DNA of 6,987 nucleotides from positions 1-6,987 of the forward strand of contig CAUHLX010000148.1 in assembly GCA_959606705.1 (NCBI GenBank), read 5' to 3'. The DNA comes from an uncultured Bacillota bacterium (GTDB lineage: Bacteria; Bacillota; Clostridia; Peptostreptococcales; Anaerovoracaceae). Under the pieces are notes generated by a model. It saw only the letters and a program-made list of their open reading frames with translations. It searched no databases and was not told where the DNA came from. Made by a program: the position numbers and the translations under genes. Shown one piece after another: positions 1 to 6,898 of this stretch (its first letter is position 1; each line of letters begins with the position of its first letter).

Positions 1-778
1 GGAAATTTACGAAGCCAGAGAACTGGGAGACCCGGTGCTGGAGCTGAAGGATTTCAGCGGCAAGGGGTTCCACAATATCAATCTGACCGTGAAGCGGGGA
101 GAAGTCATCGGCTTTACGGGGCTGCAGGGAGCGGGAAGCAGCGATCTGATGCAGTGCATCTTCGGCGTGTTTCCGGCCAGCGGCGGGACGATGAAGCTCT
201 TTGGAGAAGAGCTGCGCGCAGGCAATATTCACCGCATGATGAAGGATAAGGTGGCGATGCTGGCGGCCAATCGAAAAGAAAACTCGGTCATTTCGGATAT
301 GACCTTACTGGAAAATACATATATTGCGGAACATACTCTCAGCGGGAAATCTCCGCACATCTTCAAAAAGAAAGAAATCGCCAAGTATGATGCGTTGAAA
401 GAATCGCTCAATATTAAGGCCAACAGCCACAAGGACCTGATCGAAAGCCTCAGCGGCGGCAATCAGCAGAAGGTGATCTTTGCCCGCTGGCTCAACACGG
501 AAGCGGAAATCCTGCTTTTGGATAACCCGACTCAAGGAATCGACGTAGGGGCCAAGGCGGAAATCTATAAGCTGATTCTGGAATTGGCAATGAACGGTAA
601 AACAATTATTGTAAACACATTGGAGATCCCTGAGATTAAAAAGGTGGCGGACCGCTGTGTGGTCTTTTATCACGGCGGGATTCACGCGATTCTCAATCGG
701 GATGAGATCACGGAGGAACGAGTCATGTTGTTTGCAACCAACGCGATCGAGAAAGAGGAAGAGGTGCGGAATGGCTAA
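1..778 (+). CDS. xylG: Sugar (probably xylose) ABC transporter ATP-binding protein, C-terminal half (5' truncated)
   Basis: This is the cytoplasmic ATPase subunit of a CUT2-type sugar importer (XylG/RbsA/MglA family), which normally has two fused ABC domains of about 500 residues in total. Only the second domain is here. The reading frame is open from base 2, so the gene begins before the window, and the GTG at 35 is an internal codon. Visible elements are a degenerate P-loop GLQGAGSSDL (119-148) lacking the Walker A lysine, an intact signature LSGGNQQ (449-469), and Walker B LLLDNPTQGID, where Asn (codon 524-526) replaces the usual catalytic Glu. The switch region reads NTLEIPE where relatives have SSE.PE. 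A degenerate second P-loop is normal in this family; the Asn is less expected. The intact signature would complete the ATP site formed by the missing first domain. The stop overlaps the permease start by 8 bases. Xylose as substrate is inferred from xylA and xylB downstream; ribose or a broader sugar range is possible. Confidence 0.88.
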   Translation, partial: EIYEARELGDPVLELKDFSGKGFHNINLTVKRGEVIGFTGLQGAGSSDLMQCIFGVFPASGGTMKLFGEELRAGNIHRMMKDKVAMLAANRKENSVISDMTLLENTYIAEHTLSGKSPHIFKKKEIAKYDALKESLNIKANSHKDLIESLSGGNQQKVIFARWLNTEAEILLLDNPTQGIDVGAKAEIYKLILELAMNGKTIIVNTLEIPEIKKVADRCVVFYHGGIHAILNRDEITEERVMLFATNAIEKEEEVRNG

Positions 779-1799
779 CAATTCGAAAGGCAAGGCTAAA
801 AATATCCTGAGTGAAATATGGAATCGCTACAACTACGTGCTGATCTTTTTGATCATTTTCATCGTCTTTCTGGTAATCAATGGTTCCGCGACCTCGTGGA
901 TTACCATTATGAACATTCCTCGGCACAGCTCGGTGATCGGTATCATTGCGCTGGGCATGGGCTTGATCATTCTCACCGGAGACATCGACCTGTCGGTAGG
1001 GTCCCAGCTGGCTTTGATCGGCGGACTTTCCATCATGGCCTTCAACACCACCAACAATATCCTGCTGACTTTGATTTTCGCTTTGGCGGCGGGAGCGGTG
1101 CTGGGCTTGTGCAACGGGCTGCTGGTGGGCCTGGTCAAGATGCCGGCGTTTATCGTTACGCTGGCCACCATGCTGATGTTCCGTTCCATCGCCCAGACGG
1201 TGATGAACAACAACGGCTGGACGATTTATCAGCTGGATGCGGGACTTTCCAACTGGATGCCGCTGTGGAAGGTGGGCAACGCCTCCGTGGGCGGGGTGAA
1301 CATCCCCTATATGGTAATCATTCTGTTCCTGGTGGTGGCGCTCATGACCTATGTGACCACCTGCACGAAGTTCGGGAAGAAGGTATACGCCGTGGGCAGC
1401 AACGAAAAAGCGGCCCGGCTGGCAGGCATCAATGTGGCGCGGACCAGAATCCTGGTTTACCTGATCGCCGGACTTCTGATCGGCTTTGCCACCTTCCTCT
1501 ACATTTCCAACGTAGGTTCGGTGGACCCGGCTACCAGCGGCAAGAATTACGAGCTGTATGCCATTGCCGGTGTAGTCATCGGCGGAATCAGTATGCAAGG
1601 AGGGAAAGGACGAATTCTGGGAATCGTTTTCGGTTCCATGTCCTTTACCATTATCGATAAGATCATCACAGCGCTGGGCGTCAACCCGCTGATCAACGAT
1701 ACGATTAAAGGTGGGATTCTGCTTCTGGCCATTGCGGTACAGATGCTGCCCGACGCGATGAAGAAGTTAAACCTGGGTTCTAAAGTCAAGGAAGGGTAG
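771..1799 (+). CDS. xylH: Sugar (probably xylose) ABC transporter permease
   Basis: This is a 342-residue inner-membrane permease of the BPD_transp_2 family (XylH/RbsC/AraH) that would form the sugar channel with the preceding ATPase. Hydrophobic segments are evident at about residues 22-37, 54-70, 78-91, 97-121, 125-141, 180-197, 227-246, 261-274, 281-303 and 311-326, consistent with 8-10 membrane spans. The family motif TGDIDLSVGS is at residues 69-78, and the cytoplasmic coupling-loop type sequence YAVGSNEKAARLAGI is at 206-220. I chose the ATG at 771 because AAGAGGT lies 5 bases upstream and the protein then starts MANNSKGK. The longer in-frame extension back to 657 lies inside the ATPase gene and is not hydrophobic family sequence. 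The 8-base overlap with the ATPase stop suggests translational coupling. The length is close to RbsC (about 320) and shorter than E. coli XylH (about 390), so the substrate call rests on the neighbours. Confidence 0.9.
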   Translation: MANNSKGKAKNILSEIWNRYNYVLIFLIIFIVFLVINGSATSWITIMNIPRHSSVIGIIALGMGLIILTGDIDLSVGSQLALIGGLSIMAFNTTNNILLTLIFALAAGAVLGLCNGLLVGLVKMPAFIVTLATMLMFRSIAQTVMNNNGWTIYQLDAGLSNWMPLWKVGNASVGGVNIPYMVIILFLVVALMTYVTTCTKFGKKVYAVGSNEKAARLAGINVARTRILVYLIAGLLIGFATFLYISNVGSVDPATSGKNYELYAIAGVVIGGISMQGGKGRILGIVFGSMSFTIIDKIITALGVNPLINDTIKGGILLLAIAVQMLPDAMKKLNLGSKVKEG

Positions 1800-1806
1800 A
1801 GGAGGA
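1800..1806 (+). promoter_or_regulatory. Ribosome binding site that fixes the xylA start
   Basis: The sequence AGGAGGA ends 7 bases before the ATG at 1814. A TTG at 1808 is in frame and would add two residues, but it sits one base after the Shine-Dalgarno sequence and is too close to be used. The start is therefore set at 1814. Confidence 0.85.
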
Positions 1807-1813
1807 TTTGTCA

Positions 1814-3124
1814 ATGAAAAATTATGATGAGGTAAAGAGAGTGGAATTTGCGGGCGCGCAGAGCAAGGAACCGTTCGCGTTTAAATATTACAACCCCGAT
1901 GAAATCATTCTGGGCAAACCCATGAGAGAACAGCTCAAGTTTGCGCTGAGCTATTGGCACACCATCTGTGCTTCGGGTACGGATATGTTCGGTTCCGACA
2001 CCATGGACAAATCCTTTGGGAAAGTAAATCCCATGGAAAAGTTTCGGGCGAAAGCGGACTTCGCGTTTGAATTGATGGATAAGCTTCAGATCGATTACTA
2101 CTGCTTCCATGACGTGGACGTGGCACCGGAAGGCCCCACGGTCAAGGAGAGCTTGGAATATTTCGGCGAGATGGTAGAGTATCTGGAAGAGCTGCAGAAG
2201 AAGCACGGGAAAAAGCTGTTGTGGAACACGGCCAACAACTTCGGAGACAAGAAGTTCATGGCGGGAGCGGCCACTTCCTGCAGCGCGGACGTTTACGCGG
2301 TCTCCGCGGCCAAGGTGAAAGCGGGGCTGGACGCGGCGGTTCGCCTGGGCGCCACGGGCTACGTGTTCTGGGGCGGCCGGGAAGGCTACGAGACTCTTCT
2401 GAATACCAACATGGCACTGGAGCTGGACAATTTGGGCAGATTCCTGACCATGGCCAGGGACTACGGCCGGAAAATCGGATTCAAGGGAGACTTCTACATC
2501 GAGCCGAAGCCCAAGGAACCCACCAAGCATCAGTACGATTTCGACGTGGCTACCTGCATGAATTTCCTGAGAAAATACGGTTTGACGGAAGACTTTAAAA
2601 TGAACATCGAAGCCAATCACGCCACTCTGGCGGGGCATACCTTCCAGCACGAGATCCGCACGGCGACGGTGAACGGAAGCTTCGGCTCCATCGACGCCAA
2701 TCAGGGCGATCTGTTCCTGGGCTGGGACACGGATCAGTTCCCCACCAACGTGTACGACACCACGCTGGCGATGTATGAAATCATCAAGGCCGGCGGCTTC
2801 ACCAACGGCGGTCTGAACTTCGACGCCAAGACTCGCCGCATGTCCAATACCTTCGAGGATATCCTGCTGGCTTACGTGGCGGGCATGGACACCTTCGCGC
2901 TGGGACTGCGTCTGGCGGTCAAGCTGATCGAGGACGGGCGGATTGACGCGTTTGTGGCGGACCGTTACAGGAGCTATGAATCCGGAATGGGCAAGAAGAT
3001 CAAAGAAGGGACGGTCACTCTGGAAGAGCTGTATGATTACGCGCTGAAGCTGGAGGAGATCCAAGTGGAAAGCGGCCGTCAGGAATATCTGGAATCCATC
3101 GTCAACAACATCATGTTCGGCTAA
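1814..3124 (+). CDS. xylA: Xylose isomerase (class II)
   Basis: This 436-residue cytoplasmic enzyme (EC 5.3.1.5) converts D-xylose to D-xylulose using two divalent metal ions in a TIM barrel. Its length and N-terminal region (MKNYDEVKRVEFAG, then PFAFKYY) match class II enzymes such as those of Clostridia and E. coli (about 440 residues). Active-site residues are all present: His99 and Asp102 in CFHDVD, Glu230 and Lys232 in IEPKPKEP, Glu266 and His269 in NIEANHATLAGH, Asp294 in SIDANQGD, Asp305 and Asp307 in LGWDTDQFP, and Asp337 in GGLNFDAK. These fall at E. coli numbering minus two. The stop TAA at 3122-3124 is 11 bases before xylB. I see nothing suggesting inactivation. Activity on glucose is a common side reaction of the family, but the adjacent xylulokinase makes xylose the likely substrate. 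Confidence 0.98.
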   Translation: MKNYDEVKRVEFAGAQSKEPFAFKYYNPDEIILGKPMREQLKFALSYWHTICASGTDMFGSDTMDKSFGKVNPMEKFRAKADFAFELMDKLQIDYYCFHDVDVAPEGPTVKESLEYFGEMVEYLEELQKKHGKKLLWNTANNFGDKKFMAGAATSCSADVYAVSAAKVKAGLDAAVRLGATGYVFWGGREGYETLLNTNMALELDNLGRFLTMARDYGRKIGFKGDFYIEPKPKEPTKHQYDFDVATCMNFLRKYGLTEDFKMNIEANHATLAGHTFQHEIRTATVNGSFGSIDANQGDLFLGWDTDQFPTNVYDTTLAMYEIIKAGGFTNGGLNFDAKTRRMSNTFEDILLAYVAGMDTFALGLRLAVKLIEDGRIDAFVADRYRSYESGMGKKIKEGTVTLEELYDYALKLEEIQVESGRQEYLESIVNNIMFG

Positions 3125-3135
3125 AGAGGTGCGAG

Positions 3136-4584
3136 ATGTATCTGGGAATCGATGTGGGAACTTCATCCGTCAAAGCGGTTCTGGCGGACGCAAGAGGGAT
3201 CATTGCGGACAGCGAAAGTGTGGAATATCCGGTTTCCTATCCGCAAGAAGGCTGGTCGGAACAGAACCCGGACGACTGGTATGAGGGAATGGTGAAGATC
3301 ATTGGAGCAATCGGTTCCCGAAACGATTTGTCCGCGGTGGAAGGGGTCAGCTTTTGCGGTCAGATGCACGGACTGGTTCTGCTGGATGAAGACGACAGGG
3401 TCATTCGGCCGGCGCTCCTGTGGAACGACAACCGGACGGTGGAAGAGGTAGAGTGGCTCAACGAAGAGATCGGCAGGGAAAAGCTCATCGAGTGGACGGG
3501 AAACATCGCGCTCACCGGCTTTACGGCGCCAAAGGTCTTTTGGATCAAAAAGCACGAACCGGAGAACTTCAAGCGGATTCGCAAAATGATGCTTCCGAAG
3601 GATTATCTGGTGTATAAGATGAGCGGAGTCTTTGCTTCCGACGTGTCGGACAATTCGGGAACCCTGTACTTTGATCCGAAACATAAAAAGTGGTCGGAGC
3701 CCATGCTGTCTTTGATGGGAATTCAAGAGCGGCAGCTGCCCCGGATCTTTGAATCCTACGAACCGGTCGGCTGTGTCAGCGAGGAATTTGCTCGGCTGAC
3801 GGGAATGAGCACCGCGACCAAGGTGATTGCCGGCGGCGGCGATCAGGCGGTGGGTGCGGTGGGCACGGGGACCGTGGCAAAAGATCTGGTGAGCATCTCC
3901 CTGGGAACCAGCGGAGTGGTGTTTGCCTGCGCCGACACTTTCGTAGGAGACAGTCAGGGCCGTCTGCACAGCTTTGCTCACGCCACCGGAGGCTACCACA
4001 TGATGGGGGTCATCCTGTCGGCGGCGGCGTCGCTTTCCTGGTGGGTGGAGGATGTCCTTCGGGAGAACGACTACGACCGAGTGATCTCGGAAGTGGACCC
4101 CGGCGCCATGGACGGCGTGCTGTTCCTGCCCTATTTAATGGGGGAGAGAAGTCCGATCAACGATCCTTCCGCCAAAGGGATCTTCTATGGATTAAATTTA
4201 ATGTACGGCCGCGCCAGCATGACGAAGGCGGTGCTGGAAGGGATCTCCTTCGCTTTGAAGGATTGCTATGATGTGATCGTGGAAGCGGGAATCCGTCCTC
4301 GATTTGCCAGGGTGATCGGCGGAGGGGCGAAAAATAAGATCTGGCTGCAAATTTTAAGCGATATTTTAGGGATCGAACTGCGGACGGTGAATACCACCGA
4401 CGGCGGCGCCATGGGCGCGCTGATGCTGGCCATGGTGGGCTGCGGAGCCTATGCTTCCGTGGCGGCCGCGGCGGCCGCGGTGGTGAAAGACACCGGGAGC
4501 TGCTTTCCGGACCCGGAGCGTCACCGGGCGTATCTGGGCAAGTTCGAGGAATACAAGGCGCTGTATCGCGCCAACAAGAAGTAG
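3136..4584 (+). CDS. xylB: Xylulokinase (FGGY family)
   Basis: This 482-residue cytoplasmic kinase (EC 2.7.1.17) phosphorylates D-xylulose to D-xylulose 5-phosphate, the entry point to the pentose phosphate pathway. It has the two-domain FGGY fold: N-terminal phosphate loop YLGIDVGTSSVKA (residues 2-14), the xylulokinase-type substrate motif GQMHG (75-79), WNDNR (96-100), and the catalytic-base region GGGDQAVGA with Asp236. The ATP-binding LGTSG follows at 256-260, then GERSP (336-340, start of the second FGGY signature) and the adenosine motif GGGAKN (395-400). The length matches E. coli XylB (484). The start has AGAGGT 5 bases upstream. One oddity is a six-alanine run at residues 443-448 encoded by an exact 9-bp tandem repeat. 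The GQMHG motif and the xylA neighbour favour xylulokinase over gluconate, glycerol or ribulose kinases of the same family. Confidence 0.97.
   Translation: MYLGIDVGTSSVKAVLADARGIIADSESVEYPVSYPQEGWSEQNPDDWYEGMVKIIGAIGSRNDLSAVEGVSFCGQMHGLVLLDEDDRVIRPALLWNDNRTVEEVEWLNEEIGREKLIEWTGNIALTGFTAPKVFWIKKHEPENFKRIRKMMLPKDYLVYKMSGVFASDVSDNSGTLYFDPKHKKWSEPMLSLMGIQERQLPRIFESYEPVGCVSEEFARLTGMSTATKVIAGGGDQAVGAVGTGTVAKDLVSISLGTSGVVFACADTFVGDSQGRLHSFAHATGGYHMMGVILSAAASLSWWVEDVLRENDYDRVISEVDPGAMDGVLFLPYLMGERSPINDPSAKGIFYGLNLMYGRASMTKAVLEGISFALKDCYDVIVEAGIRPRFARVIGGGAKNKIWLQILSDILGIELRTVNTTDGGAMGALMLAMVGCGAYASVAAAAAAVVKDTGSCFPDPERHRAYLGKFEEYKALYRANKK
4462..4479 (+). repeat. 9-bp tandem repeat (two copies) inside xylB
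   Basis: GCGGCCGCG occurs twice, back to back and in frame, each copy encoding Ala-Ala-Ala. The unit contains the self-complementary octamer GCGGCCGC. The run lies in a C-terminal helical region of the FGGY fold where related xylulokinases usually carry mixed Ala/Glu/Lys residues, as I recall them. It may be a small in-frame slippage duplication. Confidence 0.8.
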
Positions 4585-4591
4585 GAAGCTA

Positions 4592-4620
4592 CGGGCGGTT
4601 CGGTGCGAGACGGCCGCCCG
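4592..4620 (+). terminator. GC-rich hairpin immediately after xylB, possible terminator or 3'-end stabiliser
   Basis: CGGGCGG (4592-4598) pairs perfectly with CCGCCCG (4614-4620), extendable by two G-U pairs, with a loop of about 11 bases. It begins 7 bases after the xylB stop. No T-tract follows: the next bases are GGGAATTACCCC, which could form a further 4-bp hairpin. A classical intrinsic terminator is therefore not supported. It could pause RNA polymerase or protect the mRNA 3' end ahead of the stronger repeat at 4662-4703. Confidence 0.4.
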
Positions 4621-4661
4621 GGGAATTACCCCATCTCCTCCATAGATGGAATATGAAAAAG

Positions 4662-4703
4662 GACCGAAGGCGTTCCGCTCTGACGAGCGGAACGCCTTCG
4701 GTC
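4662..4703. terminator. Bidirectional intrinsic terminator between convergent xylB and cls
   Basis: A perfect 19-bp inverted repeat runs from GACCGAAGGCG... (4662-4680) to ...CGCCTTCGGTC (4685-4703), with a 4-base loop TGAC. On the + strand it is followed by TTTCGTATT, a modest U-tract. On the - strand the stem is followed by CCTTTTTCATATT, with five consecutive T. It lies 77 bases after the xylB stop and 49 bases past the cls stop, as expected for a shared terminator of two converging transcription units. Confidence 0.9.
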
Positions 4704-4751
4704 TTTCGTATTGCGGATTCCGGGAGGGCATGAAGCGTGGTGCGGCTGCGA

Positions 4752-6221
4752 TTACAGGAGATCCGAAAGGAGCCGGGCGATGGATTCCTTGAATTTGATC
4801 CAAAGGGAGCGGTTCCGGTATTCGTTGCGGGTCAGCTCATGGCAGTCGGTGATGTCGGATTCGAAGATGGCCTCCAGCTTAAAGGTTTCCGCCGCGTCAT
4901 AGATGAAAGCGTTGGCTTCGAAATTGAGGCTGAAGCTGCGGATATCGAAATTGGCGGAGCCTACGGAGGCCACCTCCCCGTCCACACAGATGGTCTTGGC
5001 GTGGAGGAAGCCATCCTGATAGATGTAGATCTTGGCACCGGCGGCCAGCATCGCTCCCGCGTAGGAGTAGGTAGCCCAGTACACGAAGGGGTGATCCGGC
5101 ATGCAGGGAATCATGATCCGCACGTCCACTCCTGAGAACACCGCGTTTCGCAGCGCTTCCACACTACTGGCATCCGGAATGAAATACGGAGTCTGGATGT
5201 AAATGTTTTTTTTGGCGGAAGTGATCATCTTCAAATAGCCGTGCTTGATTTCGGATTTGGAGGAATCCGGCCCGGAGGCCACGATCTGCACACCGGTGAC
5301 GCCGGCCTGCCGCACCTCGCTGTAATAGGCGGAGGAGAGAATGATGTCCTCCTTGGCCGCAAAGCGCCAATCCAGCAGGAAACGGGCATTCATGTCCTGA
5401 ACGCAGCTTCCGATGAGACGAAGGTGGGTGTCCCGCCAATGGCCGAACCGGTGGTCCTTGCCCAGATATTCATCCCCGATGTTGAAGCCGCCCAGATAGC
5501 CGATCTCCCCGTCGATGATCACCAGCTTGCGGTGGTCTCGATAGTTCAGCTTCAGATTTAAACTGAGATTGAAGACTTTGAATCGGGGTGGGAAGAAGAA
5601 GGCGTAGTGTCCGCCCGCCTCGGAAAAGGGCTTGAGCAGCCGAGGACTGAGGGTACGGCCTCCCAGGGAATCCACCAGCAGCCGCACCTCGACTCCTTCT
5701 TTGGCTTTGGCGGTGAGTGCGTCCAGCAGCAGACGCCCGGTGTTGTCGTTTTTCAGGATGTAATACTCCACGTTGATGGAGTGCCGGGCCCGTTTGATAT
5801 CAGTCAGAAGGCTTTCAAATTTCAGCTTGCCGTCGGTGAAGATGGAAAGGCGATTGTCCTGAGTAAGAAAGGCGTCGGAATACAGCTGATGCAGATGTAT
5901 CATGTCCTTCCAGCGCTCTTCTTCGGGATTTGCAAAGGGGAAGGTCCCGTTTTCCACATGCCGGGATTGATCCCGAAGATTGGCGTTGAGGACATTTTCC
6001 TCGTAGCGGGTCAGTCTGAAAATTCGCTGTCTGGAAATGTTCTGGGATAAAAACAGATAGAGAAGAATCCCTACGCCGGGAAGGAGATAGAGGATCATGA
6101 TCCAGGCCAAGGTCGCGGAAGGATTTTTGCGTTCCAAAAATATGATAGTGAACGCAATGATGAAGTTGATCACATAGAGGAACGTCAGTATGGCGGAAAA
6201 GCTGGAAGTGATGTGGAACAT
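4752..6221 (-). CDS. cls: Cardiolipin synthase (phospholipase D superfamily)
   Basis: This is a 489-residue membrane-bound enzyme that condenses two phosphatidylglycerols (or an equivalent pair) into cardiolipin plus glycerol. Two hydrophobic segments at residues 8-29 and 36-58, separated by a short ERKNPSATLAW stretch, are the typical N-terminal membrane anchor of bacterial ClsA-type proteins. Two HxK(x)4D catalytic motifs are intact: HRKLVIID with His230, Lys232 and Asp237, and HAKTICVD with His407, Lys409 and Asp414. Each is followed by the usual Gly/Asn-rich continuation (GYLGGFNIGDEY and SVGSANFDIRS). The length agrees with the family's usual 480-510 residues. The ATG at 6219-6221 has GGAGGAGG 4 bases upstream. 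It reads in the same direction as trxA, 99 bases downstream of it, with a hairpin between. I see no convincing promoter of its own, so expression by readthrough from trxA is possible. Confidence 0.96.
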   Translation of the reverse strand: MFHITSSFSAILTFLYVINFIIAFTIIFLERKNPSATLAWIMILYLLPGVGILLYLFLSQNISRQRIFRLTRYEENVLNANLRDQSRHVENGTFPFANPEEERWKDMIHLHQLYSDAFLTQDNRLSIFTDGKLKFESLLTDIKRARHSINVEYYILKNDNTGRLLLDALTAKAKEGVEVRLLVDSLGGRTLSPRLLKPFSEAGGHYAFFFPPRFKVFNLSLNLKLNYRDHRKLVIIDGEIGYLGGFNIGDEYLGKDHRFGHWRDTHLRLIGSCVQDMNARFLLDWRFAAKEDIILSSAYYSEVRQAGVTGVQIVASGPDSSKSEIKHGYLKMITSAKKNIYIQTPYFIPDASSVEALRNAVFSGVDVRIMIPCMPDHPFVYWATYSYAGAMLAAGAKIYIYQDGFLHAKTICVDGEVASVGSANFDIRSFSLNFEANAFIYDAAETFKLEAIFESDITDCHELTRNEYRNRSLWIKFKESIARLLSDLL

Positions 6222-6256
6222 GGGTCCTCCTCCGAACGTTATGGTAAATGCAAGAA

Positions 6257-6281
6257 CGGCCGGGAAGAATGGACCCGGCCG
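6257..6281. terminator. Hairpin between trxA and cls; terminator-like, with the better U-tract on the + strand
   Basis: CGGCCGGG (6257-6264) pairs perfectly with CCCGGCCG (6274-6281), an 8-bp all-GC stem with a 9-base loop. On the + strand it is followed by CTTTTTCTTTC, a textbook intrinsic-terminator tail. On the - strand, where both flanking genes lie, it is followed by TTCTTGCATTT, a weaker broken U-tract. It lies 39 bases past the trxA stop and 35 bases before the cls start. It could be a partial terminator after trxA, a bidirectional terminator, or a block to antisense transcription leaving cls. Confidence 0.65.
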
Positions 6282-6320
6282 CTTTTTCTTTCAGTGATGA
6301 AATCCGAGGAAAACCGACGC

Positions 6321-6647
6321 TTACAGCATGGCGTCCAGCTTCTCCTCCAACGCGGGCTGAGCCAAAGCACCGGTCACCCGTTCCTTGATTTCTCCATCCT
6401 TGATGAAAAACAGGGTGGGGATACTCATAACCTGATTTGAAATCGCCAGTTTTTTCTGGTCGTCGATATTGATTTTGCAGACCTTCACCTTGCCGGCGTA
6501 CTTTTCGGCCACCAGGTCGATCACCGGCAGCAGAGCCTGACAGGGACCGCACCAATCCGCGTAAAAGTCGATCAGCACGGGCAGCTCCGACCGGAGCGCC
6601 TCGCTCTCATATGTTTCGGCGGTGAGATAAGTGATATGTTCCGACAT
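6321..6647 (-). CDS. trxA: Thioredoxin
   Basis: This 108-residue cytoplasmic protein disulfide reductase has the standard thioredoxin length and fold. The redox motif WCGPC is at residues 32-36, preceded by IDFYAD with the conserved buried Asp27. The cis-proline motif SIPT (Pro77) follows, and the C-terminal FIKDGEIKERVTGAL matches the family's last strands and glycine. The residue after the second active-site Cys is Gln rather than the common Lys, and there is one extra Cys at 57; both are tolerated in the family. No signal peptide is seen. The ATG at 6645-6647 has AAGGAGG 7 bases upstream. Transcription likely starts from the extended -10 promoter at 6709-6717. A thioredoxin reductase gene is not in the window, so its electron donor cannot be assigned. 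Glutaredoxin is excluded by the WCGPC context and length. Confidence 0.97.
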   Translation of the reverse strand: MSEHITYLTAETYESEALRSELPVLIDFYADWCGPCQALLPVIDLVAEKYAGKVKVCKINIDDQKKLAISNQVMSIPTLFFIKDGEIKERVTGALAQPALEEKLDAML

Positions 6648-6708
6648 GTTTCATTCCTCCTTGCATCTTTTGTATGCGAATGTTTTCATTTTTACGAGTG
6701 ATAGGAAT

Positions 6709-6717
6709 AGTATACCA
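6709..6717 (-). promoter_or_regulatory. Probable trxA promoter (extended -10)
   Basis: Read on the - strand, the sequence is TGGTATACT: a -10 box TATACT (6709-6714) with an upstream TGn extension (6715-6717). No good -35 box lies 16-18 bases further upstream, which fits an extended -10 sigma-A promoter. The transcript would start near 6702, leaving an untranslated leader of about 55 bases before the trxA ATG. Confidence 0.6.
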
Positions 6718-6869
6718 TTTTGAGCCAATCTTAAACAGCCTTTTCCGAACAAATTAAAAGAGGCGAACGAAATATACAACACATCATAAAAATGTTCGTA
6801 AAAATCCTTCTGTTTTCCGAACTTTTTGGAAATATTACCGGAAATCTTCGCGAAAAATTGAAATATGTA

Positions 6870-6898
6870 TTGAAGAAAACGATCATTTCCTCTATAAT
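6870..6898 (+). promoter_or_regulatory. Sigma-A promoter for the rightward gene at 6958
   Basis: The -35 box TTGAAG (6870-6875) and a perfect -10 box TATAAT (6893-6898) are separated by the ideal 17 bases. The transcript would start near 6905, giving a leader of about 53 bases that ends in a strong RBS. Confidence 0.85.

Noticed and set aside
35..37. GTG as the start of the ATPase gene
   Set aside because: The frame is open to the left edge of the window, and the encoded residues (EIYEARELGDPVLEL) match the linker leading into the second ABC domain of the family, so the codon is internal.
657..770. N-terminal extension of the permease from 657
   Set aside because: It lies wholly within the ATPase coding sequence in another frame. 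The ATG at 771 has a good RBS and gives the expected family N-terminus.
1811..3166. A 451-codon open frame on the - strand opposite xylA, with similar long frames opposite xylH (723-1598) and xylB (3163-3999)
   Set aside because: The + strand genes are unmistakable enzymes with intact active sites. The antisense frames are rich in His, Arg, Gln and Pro, resemble no family I know, and lack a clear RBS. They are by-products of codon bias.
4585..4751. A small gene or RNA gene between xylB and cls
   Set aside because: The region is filled by hairpins with terminator properties and has no RBS-preceded open frame. The hairpins do not form a tRNA or known riboswitch shape.
6746..6822. LexA/SOS box made from CGAAC and GTTCG half-sites
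   Set aside because: The Firmicutes box needs CGAAC and GTTCG facing each other about four bases apart. Here the facing pair (6764-6768 and 6794-6798) is 25 bases apart.
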